From positions 1-64,000 of the forward strand of contig NZ_JBIMSN010000026.1 in the NCBI RefSeq assembly GCF_043944905.1: 64,000 nt of DNA, written 5' to 3'. Of this stretch, positions 19,775 to 28,942 are shown piece by piece. Position numbers and translations under genes: made by a program. Position 1 is the first letter of the stretch. Each line of letters begins with the position of its first letter. The notes beneath the pieces are model-generated. The model was not told where the DNA came from, ran no database searches, and was given only the letters and a program-made list of their open reading frames with translations. Origin of the DNA: Antrihabitans spumae (GTDB lineage: Bacteria > Actinomycetota > Actinomycetes > Mycobacteriales > Mycobacteriaceae).

Positions 19775-20296
19775 GGGCGACTCCCCGACATCGTGCAAAT
19801 GGTGGATCGGGTCGTGCACGAAGTAGCGGGCGAGGGACTCGGCGGTGAAGTGTGCACCGTCGCTGCGACGCGCGGATCGGTCCCTCAGTTCCGGTGCGAC
19901 GCCGCCGAACGCCGTCGCGGCAACCTCCGCGGCCGCCGTCAATTCGTCGGCAACAACGGCGGGATCCTGCAGGTCGTAGCGCTCGGCAACGGCGGTCGCA
20001 TCCTGATCCCAGTTGGCGAAGAGCGGATCGTCCTCGGTGAGCAGCAAGGCCAATCGCTCGGGAAACAGGCGGAAGACGTCGCGAACGTGTGCGGCATACT
20101 CCAACGGCGACCACGTCGAATCGTTCGGCCGCTCACGGACATCGGGGCGAGCGAGCACCGCGGGCCAGGCAGCGGCGTTGCGGCGCAACAACTCCGGAAT
20201 CGAATCGTAGGCAGTCGAGGCGGGATCGAAGGAACATTCCGGGCACGGACGCTCGAGGACCCAGGTCCAGTCTTTGGTTTCGGGAACGATAGCCAT
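19772..20296 (-). CDS. DinB-like/maleylpyruvate isomerase-type protein
   Basis: A 174-residue protein with the four-helix DinB/YfiT-like pattern. A first metal-ligand His lies in WSPLEYAAHVRDVFRLF, and a C-terminal cluster in FVHDPIHHLHDVGE supplies the others. A CPEC motif lies near the N-terminus (LERPCPECSFDP). Members act as thiol-dependent metalloenzymes or remain unassigned; mycothiol-dependent S-transferases are known in this superfamily. ATG 20296 is preferred to GTG 20302. No partner is obvious; the same-strand alcohol dehydrogenase lies downstream. Confidence 0.75.
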   Translation of the reverse strand: MAIVPETKDWTWVLERPCPECSFDPASTAYDSIPELLRRNAAAWPAVLARPDVRERPNDSTWSPLEYAAHVRDVFRLFPERLALLLTEDDPLFANWDQDATAVAERYDLQDPAVVADELTAAAEVAATAFGGVAPELRDRSARRSDGAHFTAESLARYFVHDPIHHLHDVGESP

Positions 20297-20374
20297 TGGC
20301 ACAGAATAGATTTCGACTCCATTGCCGCGCCATCAACAATCGGCCAGCCAACGACGATATCGAGACAAACCGCC

Positions 20375-21433
20375 TTACTCCAGCAGGGCAGCTGCCTTCT
20401 CGAACAGCCGGACCGTCATCGAGTGCAACAGATCGCCGACCGGCTTCGGTGCCTTTCCTGCACAGGCGCGTGCATGCGTACCTTCGAGCACGATGCCCAG
20501 CTTGAAACAGGCAAGCACGGTGTACCAGGAGACGGCGCCAAGGTCACGATCGGAATGCTCGCCGTAGTGCGCGATCAATTCGGCCGGTGTCGCCAGACCG
20601 CCTGCAGTCGAGAGCGCACCGACAAGGGCATTCAACTCCGACCCGTCGGGCCACGTTGCGAGCAACCAACCGAGATCGAGGAGCGGATCGCCGATCGTCG
20701 ACATCTCCCAGTCGACCAACGCCGCAAGTTCGGGTCCGTCGTAGCGGAACATCATGTTGGCGAGGTGGCAGTCGCCGTGCAGGATGCCAGGCGTCCACTG
20801 CGCCGGGCGGTGCTGTTCAAGCCACGCGGCGACCTTGTCGACCCCTGGGATGTCCGGACCCGGATAGCCGTCGTTGCGACTGTAGGACTCCAACTCCGAC
20901 AGCCACCTCGGCACCTGGCGTTCCAGGAAGCCATCGGGTCGGCCGTAGTCGCCGAGCCCGATCGCCTCGTAGTCGATGTTGCCGAGTTGTGCGAGCGCCG
21001 CTGCGGCGGACAGTCCCATCCCGTGTCGGATCGACGCATCGGAGGCATGCAGATCCGGCAACCCGACCGCCGGGCTGAATCCCTCGATGGGTTCCATCAG
21101 GTAGAACACCGCGCCGCCGAGAACGGTCTCGTCGGTGCATGCCGCGATGAGCCCGGGTGCGGGAACAGCGGTGTCGTTGAGGGCCGCGAGCAAACGTGAC
21201 TCGCGGCGCAAGACCTCGTTGCTCTTCGCCCTCAGGTGCCGCGGCGGTCTACGCAGAACGAACTCCCGCCCGCCTCGGGTGAACCGCAGCAGGACGTTCT
21301 GTGTCCCGCCGCCGATCGTTGCGACGTCGGTGAACGGTCCGGTTTCCAGACCTTGCGACTCCATCCAATCACCGACGACGGCGAAGTCGACGAGGCTCGG
21401 ATCGACGTTGGTCGGCTGCACTACATCGGGCAT
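20375..21433 (-). CDS. Aminoglycoside phosphotransferase-family kinase
   Basis: A 352-residue protein of the APH/choline-kinase superfamily, of the type often linked with acyl-CoA dehydrogenases (ACAD10/11-like). The kinase core is intact: GGGTQNVLLRFTRGGREFVLRRPP at the nucleotide loop, ILHGDCHLANMMF for the catalytic Asp, and DWEMSTIGDPLLDLGWLLATW for metal binding. Despite the family name it is not evidence of drug resistance. These proteins are proposed to phosphorylate hydroxyacyl-CoA or small alcohols. It is divergent from pabAB, with 72 bases between starts. Confidence 0.85.
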   Translation of the reverse strand: MPDVVQPTNVDPSLVDFAVVGDWMESQGLETGPFTDVATIGGGTQNVLLRFTRGGREFVLRRPPRHLRAKSNEVLRRESRLLAALNDTAVPAPGLIAACTDETVLGGAVFYLMEPIEGFSPAVGLPDLHASDASIRHGMGLSAAAALAQLGNIDYEAIGLGDYGRPDGFLERQVPRWLSELESYSRNDGYPGPDIPGVDKVAAWLEQHRPAQWTPGILHGDCHLANMMFRYDGPELAALVDWEMSTIGDPLLDLGWLLATWPDGSELNALVGALSTAGGLATPAELIAHYGEHSDRDLGAVSWYTVLACFKLGIVLEGTHARACAGKAPKPVGDLLHSMTVRLFEKAAALLE

Positions 21434-21505
21434 CAGGCCATTGTGCAGGACGCCACGGCGAGCCCACCGGTGGAGTCTGCGAAAATTCGACAGTCACCGA
21501 AGAAG

Positions 21506-23635
21506 ATGAGTGAGCCATTGCGGACGCTGCTGATCGACAACTACGACTCGTTCACGTACAACCTGTTCCAGCTGCTCAGTGTCGTGAACGGCACCGAGCC
21601 GGTTGTCGTGCGCAACGACGAAGTCGACGGTATCGCGGCGCTCGGTCTCGCCGCCTACGACAACATCGTCATCTCACCGGGACCCGGACACCCCTCGGTA
21701 CCAAGAGATTTCGGCGTCTCGGCCGACCTCATCCGCTACGCCGACCTACCCCTGCTCGGCGTCTGCCTCGGCCATCAGGGCATCGTGGTCGACGAGGGCG
21801 GCACCGTTGCCGCCGCGCCGACCCCGCGCCACGGTTACATCGAACGGATTCACCACACCGGCACCGAACTGTTTGCCGAACTCCCCCAAGACTTTTCGGT
21901 CGTTCGGTATCACTCGCTCGCGGCAGCCGTCCCGCTTCCGGATTCGCTCGAAGCGACGGCCTGGGCACCGGACGGCGTAGTTATGGCTCTCCGGCACCGC
22001 ACCAAGCCTCGCTGGGGCGTGCAGTTTCATCCCGAGTCGGTCGCGTCGGAACACGGAACGACGTTGCTGCGCAACTTCGCTGACCTGACTCGCACGCGAC
22101 GAGTCACCCGACCTTCGATCGCCATTCGTCCCGAACAAATTGCGCCGGTGCTGATTCCGCATCCGCACGCGTCTGCTTACCGACTCAACGTCGCGGTCAT
22201 AGACCGCGCCGTCGAAACCGAGGGCGCGTTTCTTCGCCTGTATTCTGCTGCCGCACATGCATTTTGGCTCGACAGCGAACACGTCGAACCCGGGTTGGAT
22301 CGATTCTCCTTCCTCGGCGACGCTTCCGGACCGCTTGCCGAACTGGTTCGCTACGACGTCGGCGACGGGAGTGTGAGCGTCGAGACCACAGCCGGTCGCA
22401 CAACCGTCGCAGGGACCGTCTTCGACTATCTGCGGCAACGGCGGATCGGAAAGCCGACCGGCCTACCGTTCGACTTCACCTGTGGCTACGTCGGCTATTT
22501 CGGCTACGAACTCCGCGCCGATGTCGGTCCGGCGGGGCAGCACCGCGCCGACACTCCGGACTCGCAGTGGATCTTCGCCGACCGCATGATCGCTGTCGAC
22601 CACGAGGACAACGCGACCTATCTGCTTGCGCTCGACGACGGTGGCGACAGCGGCAGCGCAGGGTCCGCGGCAGCGCAACAGTGGCTGTCGGAGACACGCG
22701 CGCTGTTGGCGACGGTACCGACCTGGCTGGAGCCGACGGGGCTGTCCCGGTCCGTCGACGTCGCGGCCGCAGAGCAGACGCTCGTGCGCGACCATTCCCG
22801 CTACCTCGCAGACATCGCGATCTGTCAGGAGAAGCTGCGAGCAGGCGAATCGTACGAGGTGTGCCTGACGAACAGTTCTCGCGTGCCTGCCACCGGCAAC
22901 GGGCTAGACCTGTATCGCGTACTTCGCCGCTGCAACCCGGCACCGTACGGCGCGTATCTCCGCCTGGCGGGCTGCGAAGTAGCGTGCTCGTCGCCCGAAC
23001 GTTTCCTCAAGGTCGACCGCAATCGAACGGTCGAGAGCAAACCGATCAAAGGTACGGCAGCGCGCGGTGCCACCACCTTCGACGACGACCGGCTACGCGA
23101 CGAACTGGCATCGAGCAGTAAGACGCGCGCCGAGAACCTGATGATCGTCGATCTGCTGCGCAACGACCTCGGCAAGGTGTGCGAGATCGGTAGCGTGCAC
23201 GTTCCCAAGTTGATGGTCACCGAGACCTACCGGACCATGCACCAACTGGTGTCGACAGTGCGCGGGACGTTGCGCCGGGATGTCGACGTCGTCGATTGTG
23301 TCGAAGCCTGTTTTCCCGGCGGTTCGATGACCGGTGCACCGAAGCTGCGAACGATGGAGATCATCGACGGCCTGGAGACGGAGGCGCGCGGCATCTACTC
23401 GGGCGCGATCGGCTTCCTCGGACTCGACGGAACAGCGGACCTCAATGTCGTCATCCGGACCGCCGTGCTCACGGACGGCGAATGGCGGATCGGCGCGGGA
23501 GGAGCCATCGTGCTCGATTCCGACGCCGAGGACGAGTACCAGGAGATGGTGCTCAAAGCTGTCGCAACCTTGCGCGCTCACGATACGTACGGAAACGACG
23601 ACCTGAGCGCCGGTGCGTATGGTGGACCCCGATGA
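21506..23635 (+). CDS. pabAB: Aminodeoxychorismate synthase, fused PabA-PabB
   Basis: A 709-residue fusion for the folate precursor pathway. Residues about 1-200 are a class I glutamine amidotransferase: LLIDNYDSFTYNLFQ, the oxyanion region ISPGPGHPS, the nucleophile Cys in LLGVCLGHQGI, and His/Glu in QFHPESV. The remainder is the chorismate-binding synthase with SYEVCLTNS, SSPERFL, VESKPIKGTAARG, LMIVDLLRNDLG, CFPGGSMTGAPK and YSGAIGFLG. The PIKGTAARG motif marks the PabB rather than the TrpE type. ATG 21506 (MSEPLRTLLIDNYDSF) is chosen because the domain begins there, though the ribosome-binding site is weak. The stop overlaps the next start as ATGA. Confidence 0.92.
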   Translation: MSEPLRTLLIDNYDSFTYNLFQLLSVVNGTEPVVVRNDEVDGIAALGLAAYDNIVISPGPGHPSVPRDFGVSADLIRYADLPLLGVCLGHQGIVVDEGGTVAAAPTPRHGYIERIHHTGTELFAELPQDFSVVRYHSLAAAVPLPDSLEATAWAPDGVVMALRHRTKPRWGVQFHPESVASEHGTTLLRNFADLTRTRRVTRPSIAIRPEQIAPVLIPHPHASAYRLNVAVIDRAVETEGAFLRLYSAAAHAFWLDSEHVEPGLDRFSFLGDASGPLAELVRYDVGDGSVSVETTAGRTTVAGTVFDYLRQRRIGKPTGLPFDFTCGYVGYFGYELRADVGPAGQHRADTPDSQWIFADRMIAVDHEDNATYLLALDDGGDSGSAGSAAAQQWLSETRALLATVPTWLEPTGLSRSVDVAAAEQTLVRDHSRYLADIAICQEKLRAGESYEVCLTNSSRVPATGNGLDLYRVLRRCNPAPYGAYLRLAGCEVACSSPERFLKVDRNRTVESKPIKGTAARGATTFDDDRLRDELASSSKTRAENLMIVDLLRNDLGKVCEIGSVHVPKLMVTETYRTMHQLVSTVRGTLRRDVDVVDCVEACFPGGSMTGAPKLRTMEIIDGLETEARGIYSGAIGFLGLDGTADLNVVIRTAVLTDGEWRIGAGGAIVLDSDAEDEYQEMVLKAVATLRAHDTYGNDDLSAGAYGGPR

Positions 23636-24306
23636 CTCTCCCACTCCTCACGCTGGAACCAACGCGTCTCGGCATGGTCGCGGCAGCGGACCAGCTCGGG
23701 TTGCTGGGTGGCCTCGAGGAGCCGAGTCAAGCGTGCCGAGCGGTATTCCTCGCCGCCGAGGTCGGGGCAATCGCGTGGGACGAAGAGGCCTGGCCGGACC
23801 TCGCGTTCGGCGTCTGGTCCGACGGAGTCGAGGCAACCACGTCGCGTCGCCGCAGGTCTGCCGATACCCCGACCGCTGAATTGAGTACGTGGTTGCAACT
23901 ACAGCCGGAATGGCCGCAACTCGGGGGCACTGCCATCGAATGGCCGCTGCCGTCAGCGAAGGAACTGCTCGGTTTCGACGATCGGCTCCGAGCCTTGTCC
24001 TTCGCTGCGGTGGAGTCGTTCAACAACATTCACGATCGCGCCGTGCGGATGGCCCGAGCGCTGGTCGGCGACGATCCTCCGGTTGCGACACCCAGACCTG
24101 CGCCGCAACCCGCCCATAGCCCACGCCGCACGTTCACCGCTGCGGGAGTCGCCGGCTCGGAACACGATGTGCCCGATGTGTTGGCGTCGCTTGCTCGGAG
24201 CGCCGAGATCAACGCGGCCGACGGCAAGAACGGCGAGAGGCCCACAGGGGTACTCGCACATCTCGGCACGCCGTCACGGTGCTGCCGAACGGTTCCGTGC
24301 CGTTGA
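23632..24306 (+). CDS. Hypothetical protein downstream of pabAB
   Basis: A 224-residue protein of no recognised family, translationally coupled to pabAB (ATGA overlap). The N-terminal half is compact and Trp-rich (VGAIAWDEEAWPDLAFGVWSDGVEA), followed by a helical stretch and a Pro-rich segment. The C-terminus as read, LGTPSRCCRTVPCR, looks unlike the rest. From about 24247 another frame gives a coding-like continuation (HAVTVLPNGSVPLTGNAHHG...) to a stop at 24421, 8 bases from the next gene. A missing base in the GGGG run at 24247-24250 would join them. The true C-terminus is therefore uncertain. Confidence 0.55.
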   Translation: MTLPLLTLEPTRLGMVAAADQLGLLGGLEEPSQACRAVFLAAEVGAIAWDEEAWPDLAFGVWSDGVEATTSRRRRSADTPTAELSTWLQLQPEWPQLGGTAIEWPLPSAKELLGFDDRLRALSFAAVESFNNIHDRAVRMARALVGDDPPVATPRPAPQPAHSPRRTFTAAGVAGSEHDVPDVLASLARSAEINAADGKNGERPTGVLAHLGTPSRCCRTVPCR

Positions 24307-24429
24307 CGGGCAACGCACATCACGGTCGATTTCTGGTAACCCTCACAGCGACCATCGAGTCGCCCGCGCACTCCGTGTCGACCAACGGTTCGATGCCACG
24401 AAACGGTTCGGCACCAACCTAGATTCTCG

Positions 24430-24837
24430 CTAGCGTCGCCGCGGCTTCGGAGTCGGCGCCGGCGGCTCCTCGTCGAAATGCACGCCGGTGATTCGCCCGA
24501 GCGTGTCGACACCGGGAAGCCGCGCGACCAGCTTGCGGACATCTTCGGCGACGCCCGCCAACTGCTCGAGCCGAGGCATGATCTGGTCGAGCGTTGCGAA
24601 CAGCGGATCGGCAAGTGCGAGAGTCCGATCCAGCCGATCGAGCGTCCTGTTGAGGCGTTCGACCGCGTTGGCGAGATTGTCGATCAGGTCCGGCATCTGC
24701 GCCGCCAGATGTACCGATGCCTGCGGTGTACGAATGGCGGTGTCGAATGCGCTCGCGGCGACGGCCTGCGCGGCCTCCACTGCAGCCTGCGCCGCGGCGA
24801 GGATGTCCGACGGATTGGGAACCTTAGGGCTCGTCAT
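24430..24837 (-). CDS. Helical hypothetical protein, phasin-like character
   Basis: A 135-residue, almost wholly helical protein. It has an Ala-rich amphipathic N-terminal part (DILAAAQAAVEAAQAVAASAFD) and a long heptad-like stretch (LIDNLANAVERLNRTLDRLDRTLALADPLFATLDQIMPRLEQLAGVAEDVRKLVARL), ending in a Pro/Lys/Arg-rich tail (PAPTPKPRRR). Such features suggest a coiled-coil oligomer that binds a surface or granule, as phasins do, but no family signature is recognised. ATG 24837 is the only good start after an in-frame non-start stretch. It is downstream of the monooxygenase gene on the same strand. Confidence 0.6.
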   Translation of the reverse strand: MTSPKVPNPSDILAAAQAAVEAAQAVAASAFDTAIRTPQASVHLAAQMPDLIDNLANAVERLNRTLDRLDRTLALADPLFATLDQIMPRLEQLAGVAEDVRKLVARLPGVDTLGRITGVHFDEEPPAPTPKPRRR

Positions 24838-24899
24838 GACATCTACTCTGCCCCACCGCGATGCAAACTGCAGCAAATTTGTAGCAAGACGTGCAGACC

Positions 24900-26723
24900 T
24901 CATCTCAGGTGATGCACCTTCTGCAGTCCGTAGACGGGCGTCGGGATGTCCTCGTAGCGTGCCTTGAGCTGGAGGGCCAGATACAGCGAATAGTGCCGCG
25001 ACTGGTGCAGATTCCCGCCGTGGAACCACAGGCCGGGTTGCTGGGTCGGCTTCCACATGTTGCGCTGCTCGCCTTCCCACGGTCCAGGGTCCTTGGTGGT
25101 GTCGGAGCCGAGTCCCCAGCATTTGCCGACCTTGTCGGCGACATCCTGTCCGATCAGATCGGCGGCCCACCCGTTCATCGAGCCGTAGCCGGTCGCATAG
25201 ACGACGAGGTCGGCCTCCAGTTCGGTGCCGTCGGCGAGAATCACACCGTGCTCGGTCAATTCACGGACCTGACCGTGCGCGAGCTTGATGTCGCCGTTCG
25301 CGACGAGCTCCGCGGCACCGACGTCGATGTAGTAGCCCGACCCACGCCGCAGATACTTCATGAACAGCCCCGAACCGTCGTCACCCCAGTCGTGATCGAA
25401 GCCGGCCGCCTCGAGCCGGTCGTAGAAGTCCTTGTCGCGCTCCCGAATTGCGTCGTACACGGGAATCTGGAACTCGTGCATGATCCGGTACGGCAGCGAT
25501 GCGAAGGTCAGATCTGCCTTCTGCGTCGTCATGCCTGCCGCGAGTGCACGCTCCGAATACAGATCGCCGAGACCGAGATCCATCAGCGAATCCGACTTGA
25601 CGATGTGCGTCGAAGACCGCTGCACCATCGTCACGTCGGCGCCCGCCTCCCACAGCGCGCCACAGATGTCGTGGCTGGAGTTGTTGGCTCCGATCACGAC
25701 GACCTTCTTGCCGGCATACCGGTCCGGTCCGGGGTGGTGACTCGAATGATGTTGCTCGCCTTGGAATTTGTCCTGGCCCGGGAAGGTGGGAACATTCGGC
25801 TTGCCCGACATACCCGTTGCAAGCACAAGTTGTTTCGGTCGTAGCGTGACCTCTTCGCCCGCGCGGTCGACGACGACGGTCCACTCTTCGGCGGCTTCGT
25901 CGTAGGTCGCGGATTTGCAGGTCGTGGAACTCCAGTACGGCACCTCCATAACCTTCGTGTACATCTCGAGCCAGTCGCCGATCTTGTCTTTCGGCGCGAA
26001 CACCGGCCAGTTCTCCGGGAACGGCATGTAGGGCAGGTGGTCGTACCAGACGGGATCGTGCAGGCACAGCGACTTGTAGCGATTGCGCCACTGATCGCCC
26101 GGTCGGGCTTGCCGGTCGACGACGATCGCGGGAACGCCGAGTTGGCGCATCCGGGCGCCGAGCGCGATCCCGCCCTGGCCACCGCCGACGATGACGACGT
26201 AGGGCTGGCGGGTGTACCCGAGTTCGGCTTCTTCGTTGGCCCGCTGCTCCGACCAGGTCACGCGGTTGGGGTCGGCGCCGTGCTGCACACCTCGCGGGCG
26301 GCTCGTACCTTTACCTTCCTCGTGCCCCTTCAGTTCCTGCATCGCGGTGAGCAACGTCCACGCGCCTTCGTCGTTGAGTCGCAGATGGCCGGTACCCCGC
26401 CCGACGGAAGTCTCGAACGCAATCCACGCCGCGGTGACGCCGCCGTCCTCGGTCGGGGTTTCGGTCGTTCGGAAGCCGCTGGGGTCGGTGTCGGCGAGCC
26501 GCTCGGTAAGCATCTCGGCGACGCCCTCGCGCCCTTCGACCGTCTTGAGATTCCAGGTGAAGGAGACGAGGTCGCGCCAGAAACTAGCTGTGGCGAACAT
26601 TCCGGCCGCAGCGTCGATGTCGCGTGCAGCGAGCGCGGCTTCGAACCCCGCGAGCCAAGCGTCGACCCGTTCCTGTGGTCCCTGCGGCAGGCTGTAGGTC
26701 TCTCGTTCGAGTGTTCGGGTCAT
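24900..26723 (-). CDS. Flavin-containing monooxygenase with N-terminal SnoaL-like domain
   Basis: A 607-residue two-part protein. Residues about 15-135 resemble a SnoaL/NTF2-like fold (DAWLAGFEAALAARDIDAAAGMFATASFWRDLVSFTW). From about 165 onward it is a group B flavin monooxygenase: FAD motif YVVIVGGGQGGIALGARMRQLG, WRNRYKSLCLHDP, LATGMSGKPNVPTFPGQ, NADPH motif KKVVVIGANNSSHDICGALWEAG, and YATGYG. It should oxidise a small organic substrate with NADPH and O2; the substrate is not known. ATG 26723 has AAGGAG seven bases upstream. It is divergent from an AcoR-like regulator, its likely controller. Confidence 0.88.
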   Translation of the reverse strand: MTRTLERETYSLPQGPQERVDAWLAGFEAALAARDIDAAAGMFATASFWRDLVSFTWNLKTVEGREGVAEMLTERLADTDPSGFRTTETPTEDGGVTAAWIAFETSVGRGTGHLRLNDEGAWTLLTAMQELKGHEEGKGTSRPRGVQHGADPNRVTWSEQRANEEAELGYTRQPYVVIVGGGQGGIALGARMRQLGVPAIVVDRQARPGDQWRNRYKSLCLHDPVWYDHLPYMPFPENWPVFAPKDKIGDWLEMYTKVMEVPYWSSTTCKSATYDEAAEEWTVVVDRAGEEVTLRPKQLVLATGMSGKPNVPTFPGQDKFQGEQHHSSHHPGPDRYAGKKVVVIGANNSSHDICGALWEAGADVTMVQRSSTHIVKSDSLMDLGLGDLYSERALAAGMTTQKADLTFASLPYRIMHEFQIPVYDAIRERDKDFYDRLEAAGFDHDWGDDGSGLFMKYLRRGSGYYIDVGAAELVANGDIKLAHGQVRELTEHGVILADGTELEADLVVYATGYGSMNGWAADLIGQDVADKVGKCWGLGSDTTKDPGPWEGEQRNMWKPTQQPGLWFHGGNLHQSRHYSLYLALQLKARYEDIPTPVYGLQKVHHLR

Positions 26724-26884
26724 CGCAACTCCTTGTGATCTTTGTGACTGATCGTTGTGACTCACAGCACACGCTTCTGCTGCAATCGCGACAAGGGTTG
26801 CATCGGGTTGCACGGCCGCGGCGGTGTGGCGGAGGACACAAAAGCCCGCCTATGCTCGCAGTGAGTACCCGACAGAGAGCAGCC

Positions 26885-28174
26885 GTGAGCAATTTCAGCG
26901 CGATCACGCCAGGCACCGACCTGCCGCGATACGCGCGTGAGCTGAGTCGGATGCACGACGCCGTCATCGCGGGCAGCCGCTCGGGTATGCGACCACGCGA
27001 CATCGTCGCTCGCTCGTGGTCGCGGGTGCTCGAATCCGGACTCGATCCCGACGGCAGCAACGTGCGCGACCCGATGTCGGTCGACGAGGTACAGCGCCGC
27101 CGCCGCCGATCGCCGCTGTCGAGTGTCATCGACGAGTTGGAACAGGTGATTTCGGCGGTCGCCGACGTGTCCCAATTACTTCTGGTCGTCACCGATGCCG
27201 AGGGCGTCATCCTGTGGCGTATGGGTGCGGCGAACGTCCGCCGCCGTGCGGACAGTCTCGGCTTCAGCGAGGGAGCCGAGTGGACGGAGGCGCGGGTCGG
27301 CACCAATGCGATCGGCACCGCGCTGGCCGAAAGCGCTCCTGTGCAACTGTTTTCGGCCGAGCACTTCGAGCAGTCACAGCACCCCTGGTATTGCACAGCG
27401 GCACCGATCCACGATCCGCGCACCGGCGAACTGCTCGGCATCGTCGATGTGAGCGGTCCGGCGTTGACGCTGCACCCCACGATCACCGCGCTTGTCGAAA
27501 CCGGGGTCCGACTCGCGGAGTCGCAACTGTGGAGACATCACGAACACCGGCTCGACCGGCTCCGGACCGCGGCAGCACCACTGCTTGCGTCGGTCCGCGG
27601 ACCGCTGCTTCTCGTCGACGAACACGGCTGGGTCGCGCATACGTCGGGCGTGACGAGCCGCGCCCGTATCGCAGTTCCGCGATCCGAGCGTGCGCTTGCG
27701 GTGCCCGGCCTCGGTCTGTGTATGCCGGAGCGGATCTCCGACGGCTGGCTGATCCGACCTGCAGGCGACAACACCCGACTGACCATTCGGCTCGATCTGA
27801 CGGGGACGCCTGCCGTCGAACTCACCGGTGCGGACGCGCAGTGGCGGAGCGCGTTGACGTCGCGGCATGCCGAAATACTGCTACTGCTCAACCTGTCCGG
27901 ACCACAGGGCGTCACCGCGGCTGCCATGAGTCAGGCGATCTACGGCGACGCCGAACATGTCGTCACGGTGCGTGCCGAAGTATCTCGACTGCGTCGCACG
28001 CTCGGTGCGGTGATCGAGAGTCAGCCGTATCGCCTCGCCGAATCAGTTGACATGACAATCGATTTCGGGGCCGCCGCCTCGCTGTCGGACTGCGCGTTAG
28101 TCAGAGCGTCGTCCAGTCCTGCACTTCGCGAACTTGTTGCGCGCGCGGTCGATTCGAATCAGGTGCGAAACTGA
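26885..28174 (+). CDS. GAF-domain AcoR-like transcriptional regulator
   Basis: A protein of about 429 residues built like the N-terminal part of AcoR-type activators but without a sigma-54 AAA+ domain. An N-terminal helical region (RDIVARSWSRVLESGLDPDG) is followed by a GAF domain (VADVSQLLLVVTDAEGVILW...GFSEGAEWTEARVGTNAIGTAL...HPWYCTAAPIHDPRTGELLGIVDVSG). A C-terminal part with a winged helix-turn-helix look follows (LTSRHAEILLLLNLSGPQGVTAAAMSQAIYG). Such proteins in rhodococci often control alcohol or ketone oxidation genes, and this one is divergent from a monooxygenase. GTG 26885 is chosen (GAGAG upstream); GTG 26861 or ATG 26852 would add 8 or 11 residues. Confidence 0.8.
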   Translation: MSNFSAITPGTDLPRYARELSRMHDAVIAGSRSGMRPRDIVARSWSRVLESGLDPDGSNVRDPMSVDEVQRRRRRSPLSSVIDELEQVISAVADVSQLLLVVTDAEGVILWRMGAANVRRRADSLGFSEGAEWTEARVGTNAIGTALAESAPVQLFSAEHFEQSQHPWYCTAAPIHDPRTGELLGIVDVSGPALTLHPTITALVETGVRLAESQLWRHHEHRLDRLRTAAAPLLASVRGPLLLVDEHGWVAHTSGVTSRARIAVPRSERALAVPGLGLCMPERISDGWLIRPAGDNTRLTIRLDLTGTPAVELTGADAQWRSALTSRHAEILLLLNLSGPQGVTAAAMSQAIYGDAEHVVTVRAEVSRLRRTLGAVIESQPYRLAESVDMTIDFGAAASLSDCALVRASSSPALRELVARAVDSNQVRN

Positions 28175-28294
28175 AACCCGTGCCGATAGCTAGGGCCTTT
28201 GGTCACCTGCATCCAGGGATGATTCGGGTATTCCCGCGACCATCAGCGGGCTAACCTGGACGCAGGTCCAACGATGAAGCGGGGTTCACCGGCG

Positions 28295-28942
28295 ATGATC
28301 AGGGTATTTCTCGTGGACGATCACGAAGTCGTCAGACGCGGCTTGGTCGACCTACTTTCCAGCGATCCGGCGCTGGAGGTGATCGGCGAAGCAGCAGACG
28401 TTTCCGAAGCAATGGCACGAATTCCGGCGCTCAGCCCGGACGTTGCCGTGCTCGACGTCCGACTACCCGACGGCAGCGGCATCGAACTCTGCCGCGATCT
28501 GCTCTCCCAACTCCCCGATCTGCGCTGCCTGATCTTGACATCGTTCACCGACGAAGAGGCCATGCTCAACGCGATCCTCGCCGGCGCAAGCGGGTACGTC
28601 GTCAAAGACATCAAAGGTATGGAACTCGCCAAGGCCATCAAAGACGTCGGCTCCGGTAAGTCGTTGCTCGACAACCGTGCCGCGGCCGCACTGATGATGC
28701 GGCTGCGCACCCACGCCGACACCAAGAACGGTCCACTCGCAGGCTTGACCGATCGCGAGCGCAACCTGCTCGACCTGCTCGCAGACGGCCTGACCAATCG
28801 GCAGATCGCCGGTCACATGTTCCTTGCGGAAAAGACTGTCAAAAACTACGTCTCCCGCTTGCTCGCAAAACTCGGCATGGAACGTCGAACGCAGGCTGCC
28901 GTTTTCGCGTCCGAACTTCGTCGGCAGGTCCAGCAGTCCTGA
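28295..28942 (+). CDS. devR: DevR/DosR-type response regulator
   Basis: A 215-residue NarL/LuxR-family regulator, nearly collinear with M. tuberculosis DosR. It has the receiver with DD near the start (VFLVDDHEVVRRGLVDLL), phosphoacceptor Asp54 (AVLDVRLPDGSGIELCRDLL), KDIKGMELAKAIKDVGSGKSLLDNRAAAALM, and helix-turn-helix GLTDRERNLLDLLADGLTNRQIAGHMFLAEKTVKNYVSRLLAKLGMERRTQAAVFA. ATG 28295 is preferred to ATG 28274 because it reproduces DosR numbering. The last base of its stop is the first base of devS (TGATG). DosR controls the response to hypoxia and NO in mycobacteria; a DosR-like box is present at 30598. Confidence 0.93.
   Translation: MIRVFLVDDHEVVRRGLVDLLSSDPALEVIGEAADVSEAMARIPALSPDVAVLDVRLPDGSGIELCRDLLSQLPDLRCLILTSFTDEEAMLNAILAGASGYVVKDIKGMELAKAIKDVGSGKSLLDNRAAAALMMRLRTHADTKNGPLAGLTDRERNLLDLLADGLTNRQIAGHMFLAEKTVKNYVSRLLAKLGMERRTQAAVFASELRRQVQQS

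Noticed and set aside
20375..21433. Aminoglycoside resistance gene
   Set aside because: The protein belongs to the broad APH-like kinase family linked with acyl-CoA dehydrogenases; nothing points to antibiotic modification.
28190..28290. DosR box upstream of devR
   Set aside because: Only short imperfect dyads (CGGG-TATT-CCCG, TGGAC-GCAG-GTCCA) are present; none fits the 20-base consensus.
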